Shown here one piece after another: positions 37,662 to 46,039 of a stretch of 64,000 nucleotides of DNA. Origin of the DNA: Mangrovimicrobium sp033283265. GTDB lineage: Bacteria; Pseudomonadota; Gammaproteobacteria; Pseudomonadales; Halieaceae. The stretch's first letter is position 1, and the number at the start of each line of letters is the position of its first letter. The translations under genes were made by a program, and so were the position numbers. Under the pieces are notes generated by a model. It was not told the DNA's origin. It did not search any database and saw only the letters and a list, made by a program, of their open reading frames with translations. The stretch lies in the NCBI GenBank assembly GCA_033283265.1, contig JAWMQN010000001.1, positions 1,240,001-1,304,000 of the forward strand, read 5' to 3'.

Positions 37662-39566
37662 ATGCCCCAGCTGGACGGACCCACACACAAGGATGACTTC
37701 GCTCCCGGTCACAAGCCGGCAAGCTTCATTTCGCGCCACGAGTGGTCGCTGGTAGGACTGCTGGCGGTTTTTGCCTTTCTTCTCGGCTGTTACGGCTATG
37801 CGCGGGTAATGCCCTTTGCCGATGAAGGCGGCGAACACACCCGGTGGGACGTGATCTACGCCAGCCTGCAACTGTTCATATTCGAGGGGCCGGACGCCAC
37901 CGCCAACTGGCCCCTGCACCTGCAGATTGCCCGTGCCCTGGCCCCCATGATCCTGCTCTACACCGCGGCCAAGGCCGTCTGGCACCAGGTGCATCACCAG
38001 GTCTCCCTGTACTGGCTGCTGTCGCGCAAGCGGCGCTTCGTGGTGATCGCCGGTATTGGCGAGACCGGATTTCGTATCGCCAAGGACTACCTGCTGCGAA
38101 CCGGCAAGGGCGTGGTGGTCATCGACAACGATCCATTGAACCCGCTGGCCGCAGAGCTGAAGAATATCGGCGCCATCGTGATGCATGGCAACGCGATGGA
38201 CCCCCTGATCCTGCATGACGCGCGGGTGGAATACGCCAAGGAGCTGTTCCTCTGCACCAGCGATGACAAGGCCAATATCGCCATCGCCAAGGCGGCGGAA
38301 CGCCTGACCCGCAGGCTCACGGAGCGAGAGGTGAACCGGCTCGAACAGATCGCGCGACGCCACGAACTGGCCTTCGGCGGCGAGCCCGCGCACCTCGGCC
38401 TGCGCTGCTTCATGTGCGTGGACACGCCGGATATCTACGAGGTTTTCAGCGCCCACAGTTTTTTCGAAACCAATACCCCGCGCTTCGCCATTCGTCTTTT
38501 CAACCGGCGCGAGACCATGGCGCGGAATATCTTCCAGCACTGTGCCCCGGACCTCTACCACCGGCCCGTCGACACCACCTGCGAACCGATGCACGTCCTG
38601 TTCATCGGCTTCACCGCGCTGACCCGGGAACTGATCATCCAGACTGCCCTCACCGCCCACTACACCGATTTCCGCCTGCCGCGGGCCACCGTGCTGTGCT
38701 CGCCGGAGCGCGAGGAAATGGTCGGGCGCTTCCTCTACCGCTATCCGCACCTGCGCAAGACCCTGGAGATCGAATTTGTCTACGCCGATCCGCTGACCAT
38801 CGCCGAGGAACACTGGCGCGACCTGCAGGCGGCGTCCACCTTCAAGGTCTGCTATGTCGCGATGCAGCGCGATGTCGAGGGCATTCTCTGCGCCCGTCGC
38901 CTCAACCGGCTGCGCCGCCTCGCCGAACTGCCGCCGCTGAATTTTGTCGTCTGCCTCAACCAGCAGAACTTCCTCGCGGAGATTATCGACGACGACTTCG
39001 AAGCGATCAGCCTCGACAAGAGCCGGTTGCCGGCTCACGAGCCGATCGAATACTTCGAGACCCTGGACGAGACGCTGACCATCGATGTCGTGGTCAATGA
39101 AACCCTCGACCTGATGGCGCGGACCCTGCACAACGACTATGCCAGGACCCAGATCTCTCGCGGCGACAACAGCGCAAACAACGCCTCACTCATACCCTGG
39201 GCTGAACTGCCGGCGCACAAGAAACGCGCCAACCAGCGGGCCGCCGCGCATATCGACGTCAAGCTCAGGCTCTGCGACTGCACGACCTACAGCGAGGCCG
39301 CCGCGGCGCCCGAGATCGCATTCCCGCCCGACGCTGAAACGCTGGAAAACCTGGCAATACTCGAACATCAGCGCTGGATGGCAGACAAACACCTGGCCGG
39401 CTACAGCTACGGCCCCGTACGCGATGAGGACCAGATGCTGCACCCGGACCTGGTGCCCTGGGAAAAACTCAGCGATGCGGACAGGGAGAAGGATCGCGAC
39501 AATATCCGCCGCATACCATCCCTCCTGCGGCTCCAGCAGATGAAGGTCTGCCGGCTGGGGAGCTGA
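37662..39566 (+). CDS. Membrane TrkA-N (RCK-like) protein with a C-terminal RyR domain
   Basis: A 634-residue protein. The ATG at 37662 has AAGGA 6 bases upstream. A transmembrane helix at about 29-49 and a second at about 88-110 flank a hydrophobic reentrant-like stretch, without a TVGYG-type potassium filter. A Rossmann domain begins at 125 (RFVVIAGIGETGFRIA, then VVVIDND), as in TrkA-N/RCK domains; a second such region follows near 305 (MHVLFIGFTALTREL). The last 65-75 residues (LEHQRWMADKHLAGYSYGP, then HPDLVPWEKLSDADREKDR) match the ryanodine-receptor RyR domain. Four bases separate it from the TIR gene. It may be a ligand-gated channel; this is inference. Confidence 0.82.
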   Translation: MPQLDGPTHKDDFAPGHKPASFISRHEWSLVGLLAVFAFLLGCYGYARVMPFADEGGEHTRWDVIYASLQLFIFEGPDATANWPLHLQIARALAPMILLYTAAKAVWHQVHHQVSLYWLLSRKRRFVVIAGIGETGFRIAKDYLLRTGKGVVVIDNDPLNPLAAELKNIGAIVMHGNAMDPLILHDARVEYAKELFLCTSDDKANIAIAKAAERLTRRLTEREVNRLEQIARRHELAFGGEPAHLGLRCFMCVDTPDIYEVFSAHSFFETNTPRFAIRLFNRRETMARNIFQHCAPDLYHRPVDTTCEPMHVLFIGFTALTRELIIQTALTAHYTDFRLPRATVLCSPEREEMVGRFLYRYPHLRKTLEIEFVYADPLTIAEEHWRDLQAASTFKVCYVAMQRDVEGILCARRLNRLRRLAELPPLNFVVCLNQQNFLAEIIDDDFEAISLDKSRLPAHEPIEYFETLDETLTIDVVVNETLDLMARTLHNDYARTQISRGDNSANNASLIPWAELPAHKKRANQRAAAHIDVKLRLCDCTTYSEAAAAPEIAFPPDAETLENLAILEHQRWMADKHLAGYSYGPVRDEDQMLHPDLVPWEKLSDADREKDRDNIRRIPSLLRLQQMKVCRLGS

Positions 39567-39570
39567 GCCT

Positions 39571-41811
39571 GTGGCCGAGACACCGTTCAAGTACCGCGCC
39601 TTCATCAGCTACGCCCACGCCGACGAAAAGTGGGCCCGTTGGCTGCACAAGTCCCTCGAGACCTACCGTATTCCCCGCCGCCTGGTGGGGCTGAAAACCG
39701 AGTTCGGCCCCGTTCCCGCCAAGCTCGCACCGGTGTTCCGCGACCGCGACGAACTGGCCAGTGCCACCGACCTCGGGGAAAAGCTCACTTCAGCGCTGCA
39801 GGGCGCGGCCTCGCTGGTGGTCATCTGTTCGAAGGCCTCGGCGCAGTCACACTGGGTCAATGAGGAGATACTCGCCTACAAGCGCCTCGGCCGCTCGCAG
39901 CGGATATTTTCGTTGATTGTCGATGGAGAACCCTACAGTACCGGCATCCCCGGCGAGGAGGAGAACGAATGCTTCCCCGCCGCGCTGCGCTTCCAACTTG
40001 GAGCGGATGGCGAGCTGAGCGATGTCCAGGCGGAGCCGATTGCCGCCGATGCCCGCCCTGGCAAGGATGGCAAGTCCAATGCCCGGGTGAAGTTGATCGC
40101 CGGCATACTCGGTGTCGGCTTTGACGACCTGAAACAGCGCGAGCTGCAACGTCGCAACCGACGGCTCGCCTTCATCTCCGTATCCGCGGTGGCCGGCATG
40201 CTGTTCGCCATCGGACTCGCGACGACCGCCGTCATCGCCCGTAACGAAGCGCAGCAGCAGCGGGAAAGGGCCGAACGCGAAGCAGCCACGGCGCAGCAAA
40301 CCGCGAATTTCATGGTCGACCTTTTCGCCGTATCCGACCCGGGCGAAGCGCGGGGCAGGTCCATCACCGCGCGTGAAATTCTCGCCAAAGGTGCCGAACG
40401 AATCCGCAGCGAACTTAGCAGTCAGCCGAGAGTGCAGACCACGCTGATGGATACTATCGGCAAGGTCTACACCAACCTCGGACTGTACGACGACGCGAGT
40501 GAGCTGCTCGAGGACGCGGTCGAGTTACGCGGCAGGCTGCCGGGCCTGACAGCGGAGGAGAATGCACAGTCACTACTCAACCTGGCGAATGTGGTCACCG
40601 AGAAAGCCGACTACCCCTACGCGGCCTCGCTCTACCGGCGGGCACTGGCGGAGCTCGAGGCTGCGGGCCGCGGCGATATCCCCCTGCACATCGACATACT
40701 CGCGGCGCTGGCTGAACTGCATTTTCGCGAGGGCAAGTTCGAGGAGGCGGAACCTCTGTTGCGCGGTGTCCTGGACGAGCGCCTGCAGCGCTACGGGCGC
40801 GAGGATGCCTCGGTCGCTGACGCCATTGAAGAACTCGGCCTCAACCAGTTCGACCAGGGACGGCTGCCGGAGGCGGAGAGCCTTCTGCGCGAGTCCCTGG
40901 AACTGCGCTGGCAACTCCTCGGCCGCAGCGAGCCCCACCCCGACCTGGCTGAAAACATAAGCAACCTGGCACTGATCCTCGGCACGCAGGGCAACGTTCG
41001 CGAGGCCGGGGCCCTGTACGAACAGGCACTGGAGATGAACCGGGCGCTGTACAAGGGCCCGCATCCGCTGGTTGCGCTAACCATGAGCAACCTCGCCCAC
41101 ACCGAAGCCCAGCAGGGCAAACTCGATCTGGCCGAACAGCTCTTCGTCGAGGCCATTGCGATGCAAGTTGAGCTCCTGGGCGATTCCCACCCCGCCGTGG
41201 CCCAGTCGCAGGACAACCTGGCACTGGTCTATTACGAGCGCGGCGATTTTGCCCAGGCAATCGACGCCGCAGGTGATGCGCTGGCAATCCAGCGCAAGGC
41301 TCTCGGCGAGAATCACCCGGAAACAGCCTATACCCTGCGCCTGCTGGGTCGCTTCAACTTCAGTGCGGGCAATGTCGACCAGGCGGTGACACTGCTGCAG
41401 AAATCACTGGCGCTGCAGGAGTCCCTGCTTGGCGCCGGTCACCCGAGCACCGCTGTGACTCGCATGGAACTGGCCCGCGCCCTGCTGGGCCAGGAGCGGG
41501 TGGAGGAAGCGCTGGCCCAGGCTGCCAGGGCGGAAGACGATCTGCGCAGCGCCTTTACGGCCGAGCACGAACTGACCGCGAGGGCCATGGGCGTACACGG
41601 ACTGGCATTATTGGCCCAGCGCGACTATGCCGCCGCAGAGCGGCTGTTCCTGGCCAGTTACGATTACGTCGCGAGCCGCCCGGGGACCGCACCTGCGGAC
41701 CGCGAGGAGGCGCAGGGCCACCTGCAGCAGCTCTATCTGGAGTGGGGCAAACCCGAACGCCTGCAAAACCTCGAAAAGCAGCCGCCCGCGACCATACAGG
41801 CGACCCGCTAG
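39571..41811 (+). CDS. TIR-domain, transmembrane, kinesin-light-chain-like TPR protein
   Basis: A 746-residue protein starting with GTG, four bases after the RyR gene stop, with GGGGAG as ribosome site. An N-terminal TIR domain (residues 7-150; YRAFISYAHADEKWARWL, FRDRDELA) has the expected catalytic glutamate, E99 in SHWVNEEI. A single transmembrane helix lies at 198-222, then a short coiled coil. About ten TPR units with the 42-residue kinesin-light-chain period fill residues 280-710. TIR domains of this kind cleave NAD. With the RyR partner it may form a two-gene signalling or defence unit. The fold is certain; the role is inferred. Confidence 0.88.
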   Translation: MAETPFKYRAFISYAHADEKWARWLHKSLETYRIPRRLVGLKTEFGPVPAKLAPVFRDRDELASATDLGEKLTSALQGAASLVVICSKASAQSHWVNEEILAYKRLGRSQRIFSLIVDGEPYSTGIPGEEENECFPAALRFQLGADGELSDVQAEPIAADARPGKDGKSNARVKLIAGILGVGFDDLKQRELQRRNRRLAFISVSAVAGMLFAIGLATTAVIARNEAQQQRERAEREAATAQQTANFMVDLFAVSDPGEARGRSITAREILAKGAERIRSELSSQPRVQTTLMDTIGKVYTNLGLYDDASELLEDAVELRGRLPGLTAEENAQSLLNLANVVTEKADYPYAASLYRRALAELEAAGRGDIPLHIDILAALAELHFREGKFEEAEPLLRGVLDERLQRYGREDASVADAIEELGLNQFDQGRLPEAESLLRESLELRWQLLGRSEPHPDLAENISNLALILGTQGNVREAGALYEQALEMNRALYKGPHPLVALTMSNLAHTEAQQGKLDLAEQLFVEAIAMQVELLGDSHPAVAQSQDNLALVYYERGDFAQAIDAAGDALAIQRKALGENHPETAYTLRLLGRFNFSAGNVDQAVTLLQKSLALQESLLGAGHPSTAVTRMELARALLGQERVEEALAQAARAEDDLRSAFTAEHELTARAMGVHGLALLAQRDYAAAERLFLASYDYVASRPGTAPADREEAQGHLQQLYLEWGKPERLQNLEKQPPATIQATR

Positions 41812-41867
41812 GCGTCCAGCCTTGCCATCCCGAGGCTGAATCGGAATAATGCACCGCTCTCCCCTAC

Positions 41868-41944
41868 CCGCCTGTAGCTCAGCAGGATAGAGCAGCCCCC
41901 TCCTAAGGGGCAGGTCGCAGGTTCGACTCCTGCCAGGCGGGCCA
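41868..41944 (+). tRNA. tRNA-Arg (anticodon CCT)
   Basis: A full cloverleaf can be folded. The acceptor CCGCCTG (41868-41874) pairs with CAGGCGG (41934-41940). The D-arm is GCTC...GAGC, the anticodon stem GCCCC/GGGGC holds loop CTCCTAA, and the T-arm is GCAGG-TTCGACT-CCTGC. The CCA end is encoded at 41942-41944. The anticodon CCT reads AGG arginine codons. It is a lone gene. Accessory genes and a terminal-repeat element follow within 1.3 kb, as often seen at tRNA integration sites. Confidence 0.95.
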
Positions 41945-42187
41945 TTTCCCGCAGGTCTGTTCCGGCCGCACAGGTGACAGGTCGTGCCGCGAGCAGGCTC
42001 TACCCCAGCCACGGGCAACAGGCATCCATACCATACCCACCCGATTGAAAACGCGCAGCGGCAATCGCCTGCAATTGCTCTGGAAACGGACCGCGTCGCG
42101 ATTTACACACTGCAAAACAAACATTAGTATTAAACGCCACCCCGTCTGACTGAGGGGCAAAAACAACGAAAACAACAGGGACGCTGC

Positions 42188-42715
42188 ATGAACTTTACCT
42201 CACTGGCGATGACAATCGTTATCGCATCGGCTTGGTCATTGCCTTCTTTCGCACAAACCTCAGTGCCACACGTGTTCAAAAACGGCGCGATAGCGAACGC
42301 GGATGAAGTCAACGAGAACTTCAACGCTCTGGCGGAAGCGATCGACAATATCCCCGCAGGTCCGCAGGGGGAACAGGGTGAGCAGGGAGAGCCGGGGCCT
42401 ACCGGAGCAACGGGAGCTACGGGCGCTACAGGGGCGCAGGGACTTGCCGGCGTTTCAGGATATCAGGTGATAACACAGGACGTTTCCGTGGCTGCCGGCA
42501 GTTATACCGGGACGTGGCAATTGACATGTCCGGGTTCAAAACGGGGGTTCGGCGCTTACATTAGACGGAACGGTCTCACTGGGGCCAATATCCTGAGCGA
42601 GAGTACTTATCCAATCACCGGCAATTTCACGGTCTACCCCTGGCAATTTGATATATCAACCAACGGCAGCCTTGCGGAAGCAAAATTGATACTGATATGC
42701 GCGACTGTAAGTTAG
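42188..42715 (+). CDS. Secreted collagen-like (Gly-X-Y) repeat protein
   Basis: A 175-residue exported protein. A signal peptide (LAMTIVIASAWSLPSFAQ) precedes a helical segment (VFKNGAIANADEVNENFNAL), then a Gly-X-Y run from GPQGEQGEQGEPGPTGATG to AQGLAG (residues about 58-90). A compact C-terminal domain ends in two cysteines. Collagen-like stalks form triple helices, and the segment before them may trimerise. It lies between tRNA-Arg and the mini IPTL-CTERM protein and shares the accessory nature of that stretch. Its role (adhesin or surface fibre) is inferred. Confidence 0.75.
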   Translation: MNFTSLAMTIVIASAWSLPSFAQTSVPHVFKNGAIANADEVNENFNALAEAIDNIPAGPQGEQGEQGEPGPTGATGATGATGAQGLAGVSGYQVITQDVSVAAGSYTGTWQLTCPGSKRGFGAYIRRNGLTGANILSESTYPITGNFTVYPWQFDISTNGSLAEAKLILICATVS

Positions 42716-42790
42716 GCACTGCGGCAAAAATATTTGTGGTAAAAAACGCAGTGCCAATATACCCCCTACCCGTTTTTGTGAGGCGCAAGA

Positions 42791-43018
42791 ATGAAACATC
42801 GATTGACCGCAATCCTGCCGCTCGCCCTTGTCGCGAGCAGTGCGTCCGCCGCAACCTGGGGTAACTTTCGCTGGGGCGTCTCGGCCCCGCAATACTTATG
42901 GGGATACATTGCCACCGCGGTGCCAACGAACAATCTCTGGATGCTGGCCTCGACGGCGGCCATTATCACGCTGCTCGCCTTACGCCGACTGAAATCCCGC
43001 TCCACTCGAAGGAACTGA
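42791..43018 (+). CDS. Mini IPTL-CTERM-type protein (75 residues)
   Basis: A very small exported protein: a signal peptide (RLTAILPLALVASSASAA), a mature part of only about 26 residues rich in Trp and Tyr (TWGNFRWGVSAPQYLWGYIA), then VPTNNLWMLAS, a hydrophobic helix and ALRRLKSRSTRRN. The tail matches the (I/V)PT-x-x-W, hydrophobic stretch, basic-end plan of exosortase H sorting signals, with N for L at the fourth position. After processing only a short peptide would remain. AGGCG lies upstream of the ATG. The small size is unusual for this class. Confidence 0.65.
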   Translation: MKHRLTAILPLALVASSASAATWGNFRWGVSAPQYLWGYIATAVPTNNLWMLASTAAIITLLALRRLKSRSTRRN

Positions 43019-43080
43019 GCGGCTATAAATTTGAAGATTCCGCAAGACCTGCCCCACCTTCCCGGGGAGACGACGACAGC

Positions 43081-43241
43081 TGTAGAATTGCACTGAATTT
43101 CGATCCATTTCTAACAGGTCTTTGCATTCGAAACTGACCCACGCTTACTTCAGAAATCAGCTGCATAACAATCGGTTGTATTCTCTCGCCAGGGCTAATA
43201 TTCAGTGCAAATTGCGGGTCAAAGTTCAGTGCAATTCAACA
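43081..43241. mobile_element. 161-bp IS21-like terminal-repeat element (MITE or IS remnant)
   Basis: The 17-base ends TGTAGAATTGCACTGAA (43081-43097) and TTCAGTGCAATTCAACA (43225-43241) are inverted copies with one mismatch, and the element is bounded by TG...CA. Inside the right end TTCAGTGCAA recurs at 43201-43210, 24 bases from the terminal copy. Multiple terminal repeats of this kind are typical of IS21-family ends. No transposase remains. Target duplication is not obvious (at most GC on both sides). It is most likely a non-autonomous or decayed IS21-family element. Confidence 0.7.
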
Positions 43242-43300
43242 GCATAGCCCCTCCCCTCCACCTGCCGAGTCAAAGGCGGCAGTCCCTGCACACTACCCGA

Positions 43301-44083
43301 TCAGCGCCGCCTGTCATTGAAAGTAAATAAACGCCGGGTCAGCACTGACTGGAACAGCGGGTCCACCCAGCGATACAGCCGCCCGGATACATACACCCGC
43401 TTGCCTTTTTCCACCGCAGCCAGGCCTTCCCGGACCACTGTTTCCGGCTCGTACCAGAGCCAGCGCGGCAGGCTGTTCTTCATTTTCATCAGGTCCGCAC
43501 GCTGGTGGAACTCGGTATGGGTAAACCCGGGGCAAAGCGCGCAGACCTTGACGCCGGAGCTTCCCACGGTGAGTGCGAGTTCCTCCGACAGGGCAATCAC
43601 CCAGGCTTTGCTCGCGCCGTAGTTGCAGTCCCCGCCGAGCGCAATGCGCCCGGCAACCGAGGCGATATTGAGCACCCTGCCCCAGCCACGTTCCACCATC
43701 GGCGGAACGAAGAGGTGGCACAGGTGGGCGATCGACAACATCATCAGCTGGAAAAAATCCTGCTGTGCGGACCAGTCGCGCTCGGTCAGCAGGGGGTAAC
43801 CTGCAATACCCGCATTGTTGACGAGATAGTCGACCTCGACACCCCGGGACTGCAGCTGCTCAAAGATCTCGCCCGGCGCCTCCGCCCGGCTCAGGTCCGC
43901 GGGGAGCACGATGCACTCGACGCCGTCGCTGCTGTGCAGTTCCTCCGCCAGTTGCTCCAGGTCCGCACGGGTCCGGGAGACGAGCACCAGGCGATAGCCC
44001 TGGCGCCCGAGCTGGCGGGCGAATTCCCGGCCCAGGCCGGCGGAGGCCCCGGTAATCAGGGCGGTTCGACCGCGTTCGGACAT
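43301..44083 (-). CDS. Short-chain dehydrogenase/reductase
   Basis: A 260-residue Rossmann-fold oxidoreductase. The cofactor motif is TGASAGLGREFARQ (residues 10-23), the NNAG motif is present (DYLVNNAGIAGYP), and the active site has the serine (NIASVAGRIA) and Y-x-x-x-K (YGASKAW). I start at ATG 44081-44083; a TTG three codons upstream is less likely. The class includes many short acyl and steroid reductases, and the substrate is unknown. It lies just beyond the IS21-like element. Confidence 0.9.
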   Translation of the reverse strand: MSERGRTALITGASAGLGREFARQLGRQGYRLVLVSRTRADLEQLAEELHSSDGVECIVLPADLSRAEAPGEIFEQLQSRGVEVDYLVNNAGIAGYPLLTERDWSAQQDFFQLMMLSIAHLCHLFVPPMVERGWGRVLNIASVAGRIALGGDCNYGASKAWVIALSEELALTVGSSGVKVCALCPGFTHTEFHQRADLMKMKNSLPRWLWYEPETVVREGLAAVEKGKRVYVSGRLYRWVDPLFQSVLTRRLFTFNDRRR

Positions 44084-44188
44084 GATCAATTTCCCCAGTT
44101 GACTCGAATCGCGCCAATTAGAGCATGACCTGCCTCAGGGTGGGACCATTAGTTCGCGCCCGCGCTTCGCGGCGCCGCCGGCCGGTGT

Positions 44189-44647
44189 CTAGCCGTAGTA
44201 CTGCTGGCGCAGCTCCAGCATCCGCCTGCCACTGAGTTCAGCGTTGTCGCTCTGGCGGATGACACTGTAATTGCTGCCATCGAAAGTCACCGGCTCACCG
44301 GCCTCGGCAAACGCAACCACGTTTTTCTGCGGGTCGAGGGTGCGCAGGTAGGCGCCGCCGATGTACTTGTTGTAGTCGGCGACGATGCCGCCGTGGGGCG
44401 GGTGCCCGACCACGTTCCACCAGGGCACCGCGACACTGTCGTGTGCCCAGCGATCGCCGCTGGATTCGGCGGGCAGGTAGCGTTCGACCAGCACGGCATC
44501 GACCACACCGTACTGGTAGCGGCAGGTCTTCTCGATCGGGCTGTTGTTTCTCGGTTCGCGAACCTCCAGTACTTCGGCGTTCACGATGCTGCCCGACATG
44601 TCCAGCATACGGTGGGTTTGGCCATCCAGGAGTTTGTGTTCGAACAT
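44189..44647 (-). CDS. Protein of unknown function (152 residues)
   Basis: A 152-residue soluble protein. The ATG at 44645-44647 has a strong AGGAGAT ribosome site; the longer open frame upstream overlaps the next gene and is rejected. The sequence (MFEHKLLDGQTHRMLDMSG, then CRYQYGVVDAVLVERYLPAE, WWNVVGHPPHGGIVADYNKY) looks beta-rich with conserved-looking Trp/His/Gly, but no family is recognised. It follows the 210-residue gene by 13 bases and is probably co-transcribed with it, divergent from the DUF1508/Nif11/AAA+ run. Confidence 0.7.
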   Translation of the reverse strand: MFEHKLLDGQTHRMLDMSGSIVNAEVLEVREPRNNSPIEKTCRYQYGVVDAVLVERYLPAESSGDRWAHDSVAVPWWNVVGHPPHGGIVADYNKYIGGAYLRTLDPQKNVVAFAEAGEPVTFDGSNYSVIRQSDNAELSGRRMLELRQQYYG

Positions 44648-44660
44648 GGAAAGATCTCCT

Positions 44661-45293
44661 CTAACGAGTGATTGACAGGGTTTGTTTGACTGGCAGGTGT
44701 GCAGGCTCGATGCCTGCGGTGGTCTGGCTGATGAGTTCGAGGTAGGGCGCAAGGCCGGCGACACTGGCCCGGTAGACTGCGAAGGCCTCCTCCGGGTCGC
44801 GCGCGTGCAGCGACTTCACTTCGCCGACCAGCAGAAAGAGGGTTTTCAACAGGGTATCGATATTCATGGCGAGCCAGATGTCGTTGTCGATCCACTTGTC
44901 GATATATTCGTGCAGGCGGGCGAAGGCCTGCTTCAGCAGTGGAAAGCTGGTCCCGACCTCGCGGCGCTTGCGGAACTGCAGGTATTTGTGAAAGGTCAGC
45001 TCGGCGTTGGCGCGCGCCTCGCTGAGCGCTGCCTGGTAGTGGTTCTCGTACCATTCGGCGCTCGCGCCGAAGCCCTGGGTAAAAGCCTCCTGTGAATGGA
45101 AGGCGAGCACTGGCTGCAAGATCGTCTCGAGACCGCGATAGGTGTTGAGGATATCCAGCAGAAGGCTGGTGTATTCGTCGAGAAAGTCCGCACTGCCTAT
45201 CTCGCCGGTGATCAGCGTGTCGACGGCCGCGAGTTCGACCGCGGTCGCGCTGATCGTCGCGATGGCCTTGAGCTCCTTGAACTCATTCCCCAT
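44661..45293 (-). CDS. All-helical protein of unknown function (210 residues)
   Basis: A 210-residue, predicted all-alpha cytoplasmic protein. The ATG at 45291-45293 has AAGGGG 7 bases upstream. It has Glu/Asp-rich helices (NTYRGLETILQPVLAFHSQE, AALSEARANAELTFHKYLQF) and no signal peptide. The Trp/Asp-containing stretch DKWIDNDIWLAMNIDTLLK stands out. No family is recognised. It is the first gene of a two-gene unit with the 152-residue protein, pointing away from the DUF1508 gene across 416 bases. Confidence 0.7.
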   Translation of the reverse strand: MGNEFKELKAIATISATAVELAAVDTLITGEIGSADFLDEYTSLLLDILNTYRGLETILQPVLAFHSQEAFTQGFGASAEWYENHYQAALSEARANAELTFHKYLQFRKRREVGTSFPLLKQAFARLHEYIDKWIDNDIWLAMNIDTLLKTLFLLVGEVKSLHARDPEEAFAVYRASVAGLAPYLELISQTTAGIEPAHLPVKQTLSITR

Positions 45294-45709
45294 GCAGCTA
45301 CCCCTTGTTGCTGGCGTCGACTGACGCGAGCGCCGCTCGTTGTGTGTCAGGGGCTTTTGCAATAACTGTGCAAACTCCGGCCGTCGGGCCGCACAGGGGG
45401 CTGGCGCCGTCACCAGCCAGCCGGCGCTACCGCTGGAAATACTGATCGTAACGCGCCATCTCCTTCACACTGCGTGCCTCATTTTTCACCGACGCCTGAT
45501 CAACCACGGCCCCCGGGCGAATCACAGCGTCTGTTCCAAACTGACAAAGGTCGGTGAAAATGTCCGTTTTGCTACATTTTTTTCCCCGAAACACGCGCCC
45601 GGGCGCCCGTAGAAACGATGGCGCGTTGTTTGCAATGTCTCCCCGGCAGAGCAAGCGATCAGGGGCTGGCACGGTTCGGCCGACAACATCCATACAAGGG
45701 AGATATCTC
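45294..45709. other. 416-base divergent intergenic region of the Nif11-cluster
   Basis: No gene is supported. It must hold promoters for the minus two-gene unit and for the plus run starting with the DUF1508 gene. I looked for an FNR/Anr box and a sigma-54 (TGGCAC-N5-TTGC) promoter and found none convincing; TGGCAC occurs at about 45667 but without the downstream half. A small inverted repeat AATGT/ACATT lies near 45560-45580. Apart from this I see nothing. Confidence 0.4.
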
Positions 45710-46039
45710 ATGGGCGCCACATTCCACATCACCACGGTTGAAGACGGCTTTTACCGGTTCAACTATCGCAACGGGCAGGGCGAGAGCGTGCTGGTCAGCC
45801 CCGAGTTCGAGAACAGGTCGCTGCTGGAGCAAGCCATCCAGCAGGTCCGGGTTGGCTCGCTGATGAGCCAGCAGATTGCCAAGGGCAGGACGCCCGGCGG
45901 CGAGTTCTTTTTCATGATCAAGGACGGCGACGGGCAGGTGGTCGCCAAGAGCATCCTCTTCGATACCGAGATGCTGTTCGACAACGCCCTGCACAACGTG
46001 CGGGAAAATGCCTGTGTGGCCGAGATGATCTTTGCCTGA
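45710..46039 (+). CDS. DUF1508 (YegP-like) family protein, tandem repeat
   Basis: A 109-residue protein. The ATG at 45710 follows AAGGGAG. Two DUF1508-like units are visible: GFYRFNYRNGQGESVLVSPE followed by QAIQQVRVGS, and GEFFFMIKDGDGQVVAKSI followed by ALHNVRENACVAEM. Each shows the F-F/Y-x-x-x-x-x-G-x-x-(V/I)-x-S pattern. YegP-type proteins are small, often doubled; their role is unknown. It leads the plus-strand cluster with the Nif11, AAA+, haemoglobin and flavodoxin genes. Confidence 0.75.
   Translation: MGATFHITTVEDGFYRFNYRNGQGESVLVSPEFENRSLLEQAIQQVRVGSLMSQQIAKGRTPGGEFFFMIKDGDGQVVAKSILFDTEMLFDNALHNVRENACVAEMIFA

Noticed and set aside
37662..37970. Potassium channel with a standard selectivity filter in the RyR protein.
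   Set aside because: No T-x-G-Y/F-G motif lies between the two helices, so ion selectivity cannot be claimed.
45660..45680. Sigma-54 (NifA-type) promoter before the DUF1508 gene.
   Set aside because: TGGCAC is present but the TTGC element at the right spacing is absent.
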